Shown: one piece after another, positions 48,226-56,034 of the stretch | How positions within the stretch are numbered: position 1 is the first letter of the stretch | Layout: the number at the start of each line of letters is the position of its first letter | Source of the DNA: Rhodococcus sp. B50 | Lineage (GTDB): Bacteria; Actinomycetota; Actinomycetes; Mycobacteriales; Mycobacteriaceae | DNA: 64,000 nt | Assembly (NCBI RefSeq): GCF_013602415.1 | Contig: NZ_WPAG02000002.1 | Span: 1,674,001-1,738,000 of the forward strand | Reading direction: 5' to 3' | Program-made: the position numbers and the translations under genes | The notes under the pieces: model-generated | What the model was told of the DNA's origin: nothing | Seen by the model: the letters and a program-made list of their open reading frames with translations, nothing else | The model's database searches: none

Positions 48226-48792
48226 TCACCAGCTGCCGGTACGCAGCGCGATCGCGGACGCGAAGTCGGTGGGCGCGTCGACGGGCACGTTGTCCACCCC
48301 GTCGAGTTCGACCACCCGGAACTCCCCCGTCACGTAGCGCATCGACGCATCGGCCTCGGCGCGACGCGACGAGTTACCCACGACGATCGTGGTGGGGACC
48401 TCCGCGGGCGGGGCCGAGGCGTCGCGCACCGTGCCGTCGCGGTCCGGGACCGCGGGATGGCCGCGATCGGCGACCACGAGACTCGCGAAGCGTCCGAATC
48501 GTCCTGCGGCGACGGCCCATGCCAGCTCGGCTCCTGCCCCACTGCCCGCCAGGTGCACCCAGGGCAGGGCGAGACCGTCGAGTAGGGCGAAGACGTCACC
48601 GGGGGCGAGTCCGTCGATCTTCTCGACCACGATCGTCCGCAGGTCGGAGGTATGCAGCCGTTCGCATACGACGTCGTACACGTCCGCGTTCTCCCCGGTA
48701 TCCGGGAAGAGCAGCACCGTGTAACGACTTTCGGGGCCACCGATCCGTACCTGCACGTCGCCACCGGGCGTGGTCACCGTCCTCGAGTCCAT
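48226..48792 (-). CDS. Small alpha/beta-hydrolase-like protein
   Basis: A 188-residue protein from ATG 48792 (MDSRTVTTPGGDVQVRIGG). Its layout follows a short alpha/beta hydrolase: YTVLLFPDTGENADVYDVV, TIVVEKIDGLAPGDVFALL, then WVHLAGSGAGAELAWAVA where the nucleophile elbow would be. The elbow has Ser but with Ala rather than Gly at the flanking positions. A late VGNSSRRAEADAS strand follows. It is shorter than normal hydrolases and the catalytic acid/His are not clear. Function unknown. Confidence 0.6.
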   Translation of the reverse strand: MDSRTVTTPGGDVQVRIGGPESRYTVLLFPDTGENADVYDVVCERLHTSDLRTIVVEKIDGLAPGDVFALLDGLALPWVHLAGSGAGAELAWAVAAGRFGRFASLVVADRGHPAVPDRDGTVRDASAPPAEVPTTIVVGNSSRRAEADASMRYVTGEFRVVELDGVDNVPVDAPTDFASAIALRTGSW

Positions 48793-48830
48793 GCGCAAAC
48801 GCTACATGGCCGCGGTACGTGTCCCGGCTC

Positions 48831-48859
48831 TTGCCGTATCGGCGATCAAGTCCTATGGT
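48831..48859 (+). promoter_or_regulatory. SigA-like promoter of the GntR-ABC operon
   Basis: TTGCCG at 48831-48836, a 17-base spacer, and TATGGT at 48854-48859. It is the best-formed promoter seen in the window. Predicted start near 48866, within the operator. Confidence 0.65.
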
Positions 48860-48880
48860 TCATTACATGAGTAATGAACC
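48857..48880 (+). promoter_or_regulatory. Palindromic operator for the YtrA-type regulator
   Basis: GGTTCATTA, six bases, TAATGAACC: a perfect 9-bp inverted repeat. It overlaps the -10 and the predicted start site and lies 30 bases before the gntR-type GTG. It suits autorepression by the dimeric regulator encoded next. A GTG at 48911 begins that gene. Confidence 0.7.
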
Positions 48881-48910
48881 GATGCACCTACCTTCGGGTT
48901 CAGGGGCGTC

Positions 48911-49273
48911 GTGCTGAACGACGAGGGCAAGCCCCTCTTCCGACAGATCGCCGAGATCATCGAGAACTCGATCGTCGACGGCAGCCTCGCAGAAGAGGCG
49001 CAGGTTCCCTCCACGAACGAACTGGCGGCCTTCCACCGCATCAATCCGGCCACGGCGGCGAAAGGGCTCAATGCCCTGACAGCCGAGGGAATCCTCTACA
49101 AGAAGCGAGGAATCGGCATGTTCGTCACCACCGGCGCGCGCGACAAACTGATCGCCCGCCGACGGGATCGGTTCGCCCGGCAGTACGTCGTCCCGCTCGT
49201 CCTCGAGGCCGAGAAACTCGGAATCGACATCGACGAGCTCAAGTCCATGCTCGACACACGGGAGCACAGATGA
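48911..49273 (+). CDS. GntR-family regulator, YtrA type
   Basis: A 120-residue regulator. The GntR winged helix is LFRQIAEIIENSIVDGSLAEEAQVPSTNELAAFHRINPATAAKGLNALTAEGILYKKRG, and a short C-terminal helical part of about 40 residues follows instead of an effector domain. Small GntR proteins of this shape (YtrA) typically repress an adjacent ABC transporter and may respond to cell-envelope stress or antibiotics. GTG 48911 is used. The stop overlaps the ATPase gene (ATGA). The palindrome at 48857-48880 is the likely operator. Confidence 0.88.
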   Translation: MLNDEGKPLFRQIAEIIENSIVDGSLAEEAQVPSTNELAAFHRINPATAAKGLNALTAEGILYKKRGIGMFVTTGARDKLIARRRDRFARQYVVPLVLEAEKLGIDIDELKSMLDTREHR

Positions 49274-50175
49274 CCATCACTTCGCCCGTCGTCCGCGCAC
49301 GTCACCTCGGCATGCAGTTCGGGGACGTCGCCGCCCTCACCGACGCCGACTTCACACTGCACCGGAACACGATCTACGGCCTGCTCGGCCGCAACGGCGC
49401 CGGCAAGACCACCCTGATGCAGCTGCTCGCAGGCCACACGCGTCCCACCACCGGGAACGTCGAGGTGTTCGGAGCCGATCCGTACGAGAACACCACAGTG
49501 CTCCAACAGCTGTGCTTCGTCGCCGACACCCAGCGTTATCCCGACGACATGCGCGTCGGGCACGTGCTCGCCTCGGCGGAACTGCTTCTGCCGCTGTGGG
49601 ACCGGGCGTACGCAGAACGGCTGGCCGAGAAGTTCGCGCTGCCCTGCGGCCGCAAGGTCAAGAAACTCTCCCGCGGCATGAGTTCCGCGCTGGGCATCGT
49701 GGTGGGCCTCGCGTCGCGTGCACCGGTGACGATCTTCGACGAACCGTATCTGGGCCTCGACGCCGTCGCCCGGCAGATGTTCTACGACGAACTGCTGCTC
49801 GACTACGCCGAGCGGCCGCGCACCGTCGTGTTGTCGACCCACCTGATCGACGAGGCCGCCGACCTCCTGGAACACGTCCTCGTGCTCGACCGCGGACATC
49901 TCGTCGTCGACGAGGACACCGACACGCTGCGCACCCGGGCCGCGCAGGCGACCGGGCCGGCGGACGAGGTGGCACGAACGGTCGGCGACAGCACCGTCCT
50001 GCACACGGAGGGACTCGGCGGCGTCACCCGCACGACCTTCCTCCGCAACGACCCGGACGAACTTCCCCGCACCTCCGGACGGGTGGAGGTGCAACCGATC
50101 TCGCTCCAGGACCTCGTGGTCCATCTCCACCGGACACCCGAATCCGTCACCACGAACGAGGAGGCATCGCTGTGA
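49270..50175 (+). CDS. ABC transporter ATPase (YtrB-like)
   Basis: A 301-residue ATPase with Walker A LLGRNGAGKTTLM, Walker B VTIFDEPYLGLD, H loop STHLIDEAADLL, and a signature reading LSRGMSSALG instead of LSGGQ. That variant is seen in other YtrB-like exporters. The C-terminal 80 residues form a small extra domain. ATG 49270 overlaps the regulator stop, and the permease start overlaps its own stop. With the permease it probably forms a homodimeric exporter; the substrate is unknown. Confidence 0.9.
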   Translation: MTITSPVVRARHLGMQFGDVAALTDADFTLHRNTIYGLLGRNGAGKTTLMQLLAGHTRPTTGNVEVFGADPYENTTVLQQLCFVADTQRYPDDMRVGHVLASAELLLPLWDRAYAERLAEKFALPCGRKVKKLSRGMSSALGIVVGLASRAPVTIFDEPYLGLDAVARQMFYDELLLDYAERPRTVVLSTHLIDEAADLLEHVLVLDRGHLVVDEDTDTLRTRAAQATGPADEVARTVGDSTVLHTEGLGGVTRTTFLRNDPDELPRTSGRVEVQPISLQDLVVHLHRTPESVTTNEEASL

Positions 50176-50909
50176 CCACCGCGATCCCGCTGCTGCCGGC
50201 CCCGGTCACCACCGGGCCCGCGCGCGTCCTGTCCGTCGCCCGCCTGCAACTCGTCTCGTGGCCGCTGTTCATCGCGTGGCCCGTCGGACTGCTGGTCACC
50301 TCCGCCCTCATCCCGTGGGTGATCTTCTCGCTCGTCGACACGGGTGCCGAGTACAACGTCACCGGAAGCGTGCTGTCGGTCTACGGCTTCATCATCGCGT
50401 TCTACCTCCTGGCGATGACCCAGATGTTCTCGTTCGCACTACGTCTCGGTTCCACCCGATCGCACTACATGCAGTCGATGGTGTGGATCGCCGTGGTGCA
50501 GTCCGCGGTGTTCTCGGTCGTCTTCCAGATCCTCTCGGTGCTCGAAGCCGCGACCGGTGGCTGGGGCGTGAACATGCGGATGTTCGGAATCCTGCGTTTC
50601 GTCACCGACAGTTCCGTGGTGCAGTTCCTGGGCTTCGTCACCACGATGCTCCTGATCATCGCGCTGGCGATGCTCGCCGGAGCCATCCAGCACCGTTGGC
50701 GCGCAACGGGTCTGCTGACAGCCACCGCGTCCGTCGTCGTGCTCGGTGGTCTCGCCGCGATCCTCGTGACGTGGACCGGATCGTGGTCGGCGCTGTGGTC
50801 GTGGTTCGCCGATGCGGCGCCGGCCACGACCCTGGTGGTACTCCCCGTGCTGGTCGCTGCGGTGTGCATGGGCGCGACCTGGCAGATCGCCCGGAAAGCC
50901 GCACCCTAG
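50172..50909 (+). CDS. ABC transporter membrane protein
   Basis: A 245-residue integral membrane protein with about six helices (residues 28-50, 66-90, 105-130, 150-180, 185-205 and 218-240). Sequence includes PLFIAWPVGLLVTSALIPWVIFSLVD and LLIIALAMLAGAIQHRWRATG. No obvious family signature; it fits the paired permease of the ATPase just upstream. GTG 50172 overlaps the ATPase stop. The hydrophilic start (VTTAIPLLPAPVTTGPARVL) is consistent with a cytoplasmic N-terminus. Confidence 0.8.
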   Translation: MTTAIPLLPAPVTTGPARVLSVARLQLVSWPLFIAWPVGLLVTSALIPWVIFSLVDTGAEYNVTGSVLSVYGFIIAFYLLAMTQMFSFALRLGSTRSHYMQSMVWIAVVQSAVFSVVFQILSVLEAATGGWGVNMRMFGILRFVTDSSVVQFLGFVTTMLLIIALAMLAGAIQHRWRATGLLTATASVVVLGGLAAILVTWTGSWSALWSWFADAAPATTLVVLPVLVAAVCMGATWQIARKAAP

Positions 50910-50914
50910 ATCCA

Positions 50915-50943
50915 CCGGCCTCCGGAAACGGTTCGGCGGCCGG
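50915..50943. terminator. Bidirectional terminator between the permease and mapB
   Basis: CCGGCCTCCG, a nine-base loop, CGGCGGCCGG: a 10-bp stem with one mismatch, between the convergent permease and mapB stops. Confidence 0.55.
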
Positions 50944-50955
50944 ACGGATCGGTGG

Positions 50956-51813
50956 TCACGGCAGGGTGAGGATCTCGGCGCCCGTGTCGGTGACGACGAT
51001 GGTGTGCTCGAACTGCGCGGTCCACTTGCGGTCCTTGGTGACGACCGTCCAGCCGTCGTCCCAGATCTCGTAATCGGGGGTACCGAGATTGATCATCGGC
51101 TCGACGGTGAACACCATGCCGGGTTCGATGATCGTCTCGATGTCGGGGCGGTCGTAGTGCAGGATCACCAGCCCGTTGTGGAAGGTCTCGCCGATGCCGT
51201 GGCCGGTGAAGTCGCGGACGACGCCGTAGCCGAAGCGGTTGGCGTAGGCCTCGATGACCCGGCCGACGACGTTGAGGGCGCGGCCGGGCTTGACCGCCTT
51301 GATACCCCGCATCGTCGCCTCGCGGGTGCGTTCGACCAGGAGGCGGACCTCCTCGGAGACGTCACCGGCGAGGAAGGTCGCGTTGGTGTCGCCGTGGACG
51401 CCGTCGATATAGGCGGTGACGTCGATGTTGACGATGTCGCCGTCCTCGACGACGGTCGAGTCGGGGATGCCGTGGCAGATGACCTCGTTGAGCGAGGTGC
51501 AGCACGACTTGGTGAAACCGCGGTAGCCCAGCGTCGACGGGTAGGCGCCGTGATCACACATGTACTCGTGTGCGATGCGGTCGATCTCGTCGGTGGTCAC
51601 GCCCGGTGCGACGGCCTTACCGGCCTCGACGAGGGCCTGCGCGGCAATCTTCGAGGCGAGACGCATCTTCTCGATCGTCTCGGGCGTCTGCACCCACGGC
51701 TCGTTGCCTTCCTTCGCCGTGGGCTTCCACACGTACTCCGGGCGTTCGATCGACGCGGGCACCTCCCGGATGGGAGTCGGAGTGCCGGGGACGAGCGGAG
51801 CGCGGGTAGCCAT
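50956..51813 (-). CDS. map: Methionine aminopeptidase, MapB type
   Basis: Removes the initiator Met from new proteins. The 285 residues match the length of mycobacterial MapB. Metal ligands can be placed: Asp in [23 protein letters not shown], His in [14 protein letters not shown], Glu in [12 protein letters not shown], and Glu in [10 protein letters not shown]. The N-terminal extension (residues 1-40, [21 protein letters not shown]) includes the PxxP-like SH3-binding motif typical of this subtype. ATG 51813 is used rather than the upstream ATG at 51870. Confidence 0.95.
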   Translation of the reverse strand: MATRAPLVPGTPTPIREVPASIERPEYVWKPTAKEGNEPWVQTPETIEKMRLASKIAAQALVEAGKAVAPGVTTDEIDRIAHEYMCDHGAYPSTLGYRGFTKSCCTSLNEVICHGIPDSTVVEDGDIVNIDVTAYIDGVHGDTNATFLAGDVSEEVRLLVERTREATMRGIKAVKPGRALNVVGRVIEAYANRFGYGVVRDFTGHGIGETFHNGLVILHYDRPDIETIIEPGMVFTVEPMINLGTPDYEIWDDGWTVVTKDRKWTAQFEHTIVVTDTGAEILTLP

Positions 51814-51844
51814 GACGTCCAGATTAGCTGCCGCGCCCCGCTCC

Positions 51845-51879
51845 CCGTCATCCACCGATCGGGCCGTCATCCACCGATC
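51845..51879. repeat. 16-bp direct repeat between mapB and the acyl-CoA synthetase
   Basis: CCGTCATCCACCGATC occurs at 51845-51860 and again at 51864-51879, separated by three bases. The second copy reaches the acyl-CoA synthetase stop. Purpose unknown; a slippage duplication is simplest. Confidence 0.7.
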
Positions 51880-53521
51880 AGCCGATGGCGCCCGCTTGGC
51901 GCAACTTGAAGCGCTGGACCTTACCGCTCGGCGTCTTGGGCAGGTGCGGAACGAAGTGGACGACGCGCGGGTAGGCGTGCGCGGCGTACTTCTGCTTCAC
52001 GAGCTTCTGGAGGTCCGCCTCGAGCGCATCGTCGCCGTGGACTCCCTCGCGCAGCACCACGAACGCTTCGAGGACCTCGCCGCGCAGTTCATCCGGAAGG
52101 CCTACCACGGCGGCTTCGATCACGTCGGGATGCATCACGAGCACCGACTCGACGTCGAACGGCCCGATGCGGTAACCGGCCATGATGATCACGTCGTCGT
52201 CGCGGGACGAGAAGAAGAAGAAGCCGTTCTCGTCGACCTTCCCGGCGTCGCCGGTCAGGTACCACCTGCCGTCCGCGCTGAACCGGCCGGCGGTCTTCTC
52301 CGGGGCGTCGACATAGCCGGTGAACCACACCAGCGGGCTCGCGTGCACGTCGATCGCGACGCGTCCGACCTCACCCGGCTCGGCCGGCTCGTCGCTGTCC
52401 TCGCGCAGCACCGTGCAGCTCCAGCCCGGCAGGGGCTTGCCCATCGACCGCGGCGGGGTGTCCTCGCGCAACTCGTCCGCCCACGCGTCGACGACGAACA
52501 TGCCGTGTTCTGTCTGACCGTACTGGTCGCGGACCACAACGCCGAGGGTCTCCTCCGACCAGGCGAGGACGTCGGGGGTGAGAGGCTCCCCGGCCGAGGA
52601 GGCGCGTCGCAGCCGGACCTGCGGATGCTCCGCCGTGTCGGCCTTCAGGCTCCGGTAGACGGTCGGGGCCGCCGCGAAGTTGGTGACGCCGAAGGTGTCG
52701 AGGATCTTCCAGGTGAGCGCGGGCGAGAAGCCGGCGTGCAACAGGAGGCTGCGTCGACCGGCGGCGAGCGGCCCGAGCAGCGCGTAGTAGAGACCGTACG
52801 CCCATCCCGGATCGGCCGCGTTCCAGAAGACGTCGTCCTCGCGTACGTCGAGACCGAACTCCAGGTAGGCGTGGAAGGACGCCAGCGCCTTCACCGGGAC
52901 GGGCACACCCTTGGGCGTGCCGGTCGTGCCGGAGGTGAACAGTTGGACCAGACGTCCTTCGGCGCCCACGGCGACCGCTTCGCCGCGGGGGTCATCGGCC
53001 GAGTGTGCGGCGAGCAGTTCGCCGAAGTCGCGGGCTCCGCGACCGGACGCGTCGGGATTCCCCTCACCGGCCACGACGACCTGCCACGGGACATCGGCGG
53101 GGATGTCGGTGCCGGCGGCAAGTTTGCCCGACTGGTCGCGGTCGGCCACGACCACCTTGGTGCCGCTGGCGTCGAGCCTGAAGGCGATCGCCGGCGGCGC
53201 GAAGGCGGTGAACAACGGCACGTGCACCGCGCCGCGACGCCAGATGCCGAGCACTGCCACGACCAGATCGGCAGACTTGCCCATGAGCGTCGCGACGTGG
53301 TCACCGGGTTCGACGCCGAGATCCGCCAGCGCCGAGGCGAAGCGGGCAGAGCGTTCCCGAAGCTCACCGTAGGTGAGGTCGGTGAAGCTCAGGTCGGCGT
53401 CGATGACAGTGAATGCCACCGCGTCGGCGGGATGGTCGTCGCACAGCAGTCGGGCTGCGCAGGCGTCCGTCGTGTCGTAACGCTCGAGCAGTGTCCGCAC
53501 GCGGCTCGCTGTGTCGCCCAT
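51878..53521 (-). CDS. Acyl-CoA synthetase (AMP-binding family)
   Basis: ANL-superfamily ligase of 547 residues that activates a carboxylic acid as acyl-AMP and transfers it to CoA. The P-loop is [19 protein letters not shown], then [36 protein letters not shown], and the C-terminal lysine in [16 protein letters not shown]. The overall pattern is closest to acetyl-/medium-chain acyl-CoA synthetases. Substrate unknown. The start is ATG 53521 ([16 protein letters not shown]). It is divergent from a GAF-LuxR regulator that may control it. Confidence 0.92.
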   Translation of the reverse strand: MGDTASRVRTLLERYDTTDACAARLLCDDHPADAVAFTVIDADLSFTDLTYGELRERSARFASALADLGVEPGDHVATLMGKSADLVVAVLGIWRRGAVHVPLFTAFAPPAIAFRLDASGTKVVVADRDQSGKLAAGTDIPADVPWQVVVAGEGNPDASGRGARDFGELLAAHSADDPRGEAVAVGAEGRLVQLFTSGTTGTPKGVPVPVKALASFHAYLEFGLDVREDDVFWNAADPGWAYGLYYALLGPLAAGRRSLLLHAGFSPALTWKILDTFGVTNFAAAPTVYRSLKADTAEHPQVRLRRASSAGEPLTPDVLAWSEETLGVVVRDQYGQTEHGMFVVDAWADELREDTPPRSMGKPLPGWSCTVLREDSDEPAEPGEVGRVAIDVHASPLVWFTGYVDAPEKTAGRFSADGRWYLTGDAGKVDENGFFFFSSRDDDVIIMAGYRIGPFDVESVLVMHPDVIEAAVVGLPDELRGEVLEAFVVLREGVHGDDALEADLQKLVKQKYAAHAYPRVVHFVPHLPKTPSGKVQRFKLRQAGAIG

Positions 53522-53585
53522 TGTGGTCCTTTCGTCCGTACCGGCCAGGGTGTTCGTGATCTGTGGAGCACACCCGTTCGCCGTC

Positions 53586-53591
53586 TATGAT
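53586..53591 (+). promoter_or_regulatory. Predicted -10 of the GAF-LuxR gene
   Basis: TATGAT in the 117-base gap between the divergent acyl-CoA synthetase and regulator genes, 47 bases before the regulator GTG. The hexamer differs from the consensus by one base. No clear -35. Confidence 0.4.
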
Positions 53592-53638
53592 TCGAGTCAC
53601 ACCATGGTCCCCGATACCCCCGGAAAGGGGTGGCGTTC

Positions 53639-54493
53639 GTGTCGTCCTCCTCGTCGGCGCTGCTGCGTCCCCGTGACGGTGACGCCCTGCGCGGAGAACT
53701 CCGCCGCACCGCGGCGCAGGCTCAACTGCCGGTGGTCTTCGCCGGCGAGGTCCAGCAGGGATCGCTGCAGCTCAGCGAATTCTTCGGCACCCGCACCAAC
53801 AGCCTGGCCGGAGTCGTGGTACCACCGCGGGCCGGTCTCGGCGGTCGCGTCCTCGCGGAGTCCCGGGTGGTGACGGTCTCGGACTACGGTCGCTCCGCGT
53901 CGATCACGCACCACTTCGACCGTCCCGTGCTGTACGAGGGCTTACGGTCCATCCTCGCCGTGCCGGTGCTCGTCGAGGGGAAGGCCCGCGCGGTGCTGTA
54001 CGGCGCGGCCCGCGAGTGCGCCCCGGTCGGTGATCGCGCGGTGACGGCGTTCGCGCAGGCGGCGGCACGTCTCGCGCACGAGATCGCGGTCCGCGACGAA
54101 GTCGATCGGCGACTCGCGATGCTCGAGCGTTCGTCCGACGACCGCGATCCGGTCGCGACCGCGCAGGTCCGCGAGGTCCACGCCGAGCTACGGGTGCTCG
54201 CACAGGGCGCGACCGACCCGGCGCTCCAGGCGAAGCTCCGCTCGCTCTCCGACCGCCTCGCCGGAGTGCTCGACGGGACGCAGCCGGAAACGACGGAGGT
54301 CGTGCTGTCCCCGCGCGAGACCGACGTGCTGTCCCATGTGGCGCTCGGCTGCAGCAACGCCGAGATCGCCCAGCGCCTGTCGGTCGGTGCCGAGACGGTC
54401 AAGAGCTACCTGCGCAGCGCCATGAGCAAGCTCGACGTCCATTCCCGCCACGAGGCCGTCGTCGCCGCGCGAAAATCGGGTCTGCTGCCCTGA
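53639..54493 (+). CDS. GAF-domain LuxR-type transcriptional regulator
   Basis: The 284-residue protein has an N-terminal GAF-like sensor (residues about 35-150: GVVVPPRAGLGGRVLAESR, ILAVPVLVEGKARAVLYGAARE), a helical linker, and a C-terminal LuxR HTH (VLSPRETDVLSHVALGCSNAEIAQRLSVGAETVKSYLRSAMSKL). No receiver domain is present. GTG 53639 has AAAGGGG about 8 bases upstream; GTG 53630 is alternative. The ligand is unknown. It is divergent from the acyl-CoA synthetase and precedes an APC permease, both candidate targets. Confidence 0.85.
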   Translation: MSSSSSALLRPRDGDALRGELRRTAAQAQLPVVFAGEVQQGSLQLSEFFGTRTNSLAGVVVPPRAGLGGRVLAESRVVTVSDYGRSASITHHFDRPVLYEGLRSILAVPVLVEGKARAVLYGAARECAPVGDRAVTAFAQAAARLAHEIAVRDEVDRRLAMLERSSDDRDPVATAQVREVHAELRVLAQGATDPALQAKLRSLSDRLAGVLDGTQPETTEVVLSPRETDVLSHVALGCSNAEIAQRLSVGAETVKSYLRSAMSKLDVHSRHEAVVAARKSGLLP

Positions 54494-54565
54494 TTCCGGT
54501 CGGGTCCCCTGCCCGGCGCGCGCGAGCGCCCTGTGCGGACAGTGGTGAGCGGAAGGGGACCCGCG

Positions 54566-55936
54566 ATGACCGAGACGACCGCCTCACCCCAGCTCGTCCG
54601 CGTCCTCGGTCCGGGACTGCTCCTGCTGTTCGTCATCGGCGACATCCTGGGCACCGGCATCTACGCGCTCACCGGTGAGGTCGCGAACGAAGTCGGCGGC
54701 GTGGTGTGGCTTCCGTTCCTCGTCGCGTTCGCCGTCGCGGCGGTGACGGCGTTCAGTTATCTGGAGCTGGTCACGAAGTACCCGCGGGCGGCCGGAGCGG
54801 CGCTCTACACGCACAAGGCGTTCGGCGTGCACTTCCTGACCTTCCTGGTGGCCTTCGCGGTGATGTCCTCGGGGATCACGTCCGCGGCCACGGCCGCGCG
54901 GGCGTTCGCGGCGAACTTCGCCGAGGCCTTCGAACTCGACTTGGCCGGCACGGCCGGGATCACGGTGATCGCGGTGGTCTTCGTGCTCGTCCTGGCGGTG
55001 ATCAACTTCCGCGGCGTCGGCGAGAGCGTGAAGACCAATGTCGTGCTCACCGTGGTGGAGTTGTGCGGCCTGTTGATCATTGTGGCGATCGGCATGTGGG
55101 CGTTGGGATTCGGTGGCGGCGATTTCTCGCGCGTCGTCGAGATCGATTCCGGCGACCGGTCCGTCTTCGCCGCGGTGGTCGCGGGGACGGCCCTGGCGTT
55201 CTTCGCGATGGTCGGATTCGAGGACTCGGTGAACATGGCCGAGGAGTGCAAGGAACCCACCAGGATCTTCCCCAGGATGCTGCTGCTGGGTCTGAGTCTT
55301 GCCGCACTGGTGTACGTGCTCGTGTCGATCACCGCGGTGGCGCTCGTCCCCCCCGACGAACTGGGGGCGGGTGAGACGCCGTTGCTGCGCGTGGTCGAGG
55401 TCGGTGCACCGGCGTTCCCGGTCGGAATCTTCGCGTTCGTCACGATGTTCGCCGTGGCCAACACCGCGCTGATCAACATGCTGATGGCGAGCCGACTGAT
55501 CTACGGCATCGCCCGCGAAGGCGTGTTGCCACCTGGCCTGGGACGAGTCCACCCCACGCGCCGCACCCCCTACGTCGCGATCGTGTTCACGACGCTGCTC
55601 GCGATCGGTCTCGTGGTCTTCGTCGGCGGGGTCCCCGAGCTCGGTGGGACGACGGCTCTGCTCCTGCTGGGGGTCTTCGCGATCGTGAACGTCGCCGCCC
55701 TGGTTCTGCGGCGGGACCACGTCGAGCATCACCATTTCCGCGCACCGACGATCCTTCCGCTGCTGGGCACGGTCAGTTGCCTGTTCCTCGTCCTGCCGTG
55801 GGTCGATCGTCCGGTCACCCAGTACCGGACGGCCGGGGTCCTGCTCGGGATCGGTGTCGTGCTGTGGCTGGTGACCCGACTCGCGGGCCGGCACGACGGC
55901 CGGCCCACGGGTACGACGGATCCCGAGGAGAGCTGA
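54566..55936 (+). CDS. APC-family amino acid/amine permease
   Basis: A 456-residue transporter with about 12 transmembrane helices. The family N-terminus is GPGLLLLFVIGDILGTGIYALTGEVANEVGG (unwound helix-1 Gly motif), then YPRAAGAALYTHKAFG, FFAMVGFEDSVNMAEECKEP (the typical APC FxGFE motif region), and LLMASRLIYGIAREGVLP. AAGGGG precedes ATG 54566 by 7 bases. Substrate is likely an amino acid or related amine. It lies 72 bases downstream of the LuxR-type regulator. Confidence 0.88.
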   Translation: MTETTASPQLVRVLGPGLLLLFVIGDILGTGIYALTGEVANEVGGVVWLPFLVAFAVAAVTAFSYLELVTKYPRAAGAALYTHKAFGVHFLTFLVAFAVMSSGITSAATAARAFAANFAEAFELDLAGTAGITVIAVVFVLVLAVINFRGVGESVKTNVVLTVVELCGLLIIVAIGMWALGFGGGDFSRVVEIDSGDRSVFAAVVAGTALAFFAMVGFEDSVNMAEECKEPTRIFPRMLLLGLSLAALVYVLVSITAVALVPPDELGAGETPLLRVVEVGAPAFPVGIFAFVTMFAVANTALINMLMASRLIYGIAREGVLPPGLGRVHPTRRTPYVAIVFTTLLAIGLVVFVGGVPELGGTTALLLLGVFAIVNVAALVLRRDHVEHHHFRAPTILPLLGTVSCLFLVLPWVDRPVTQYRTAGVLLGIGVVLWLVTRLAGRHDGRPTGTTDPEES

Positions 55937-56034
55937 CATCACCAGGAGAGCAGGCGCCGCCCTGGGCGAAGCGGGAGACCGCGAGCAGCTCCGCGGTGGG
56001 CGCCGGAGCGAACCCGATCCGGCCCGGACATGAG

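Noticed and set aside
54584..55942. 452-codon minus-strand frame over the APC permease
   Set aside because: Charged His/Asp/Arg-rich antisense shadow; the plus-strand frame has a clear APC helix pattern.
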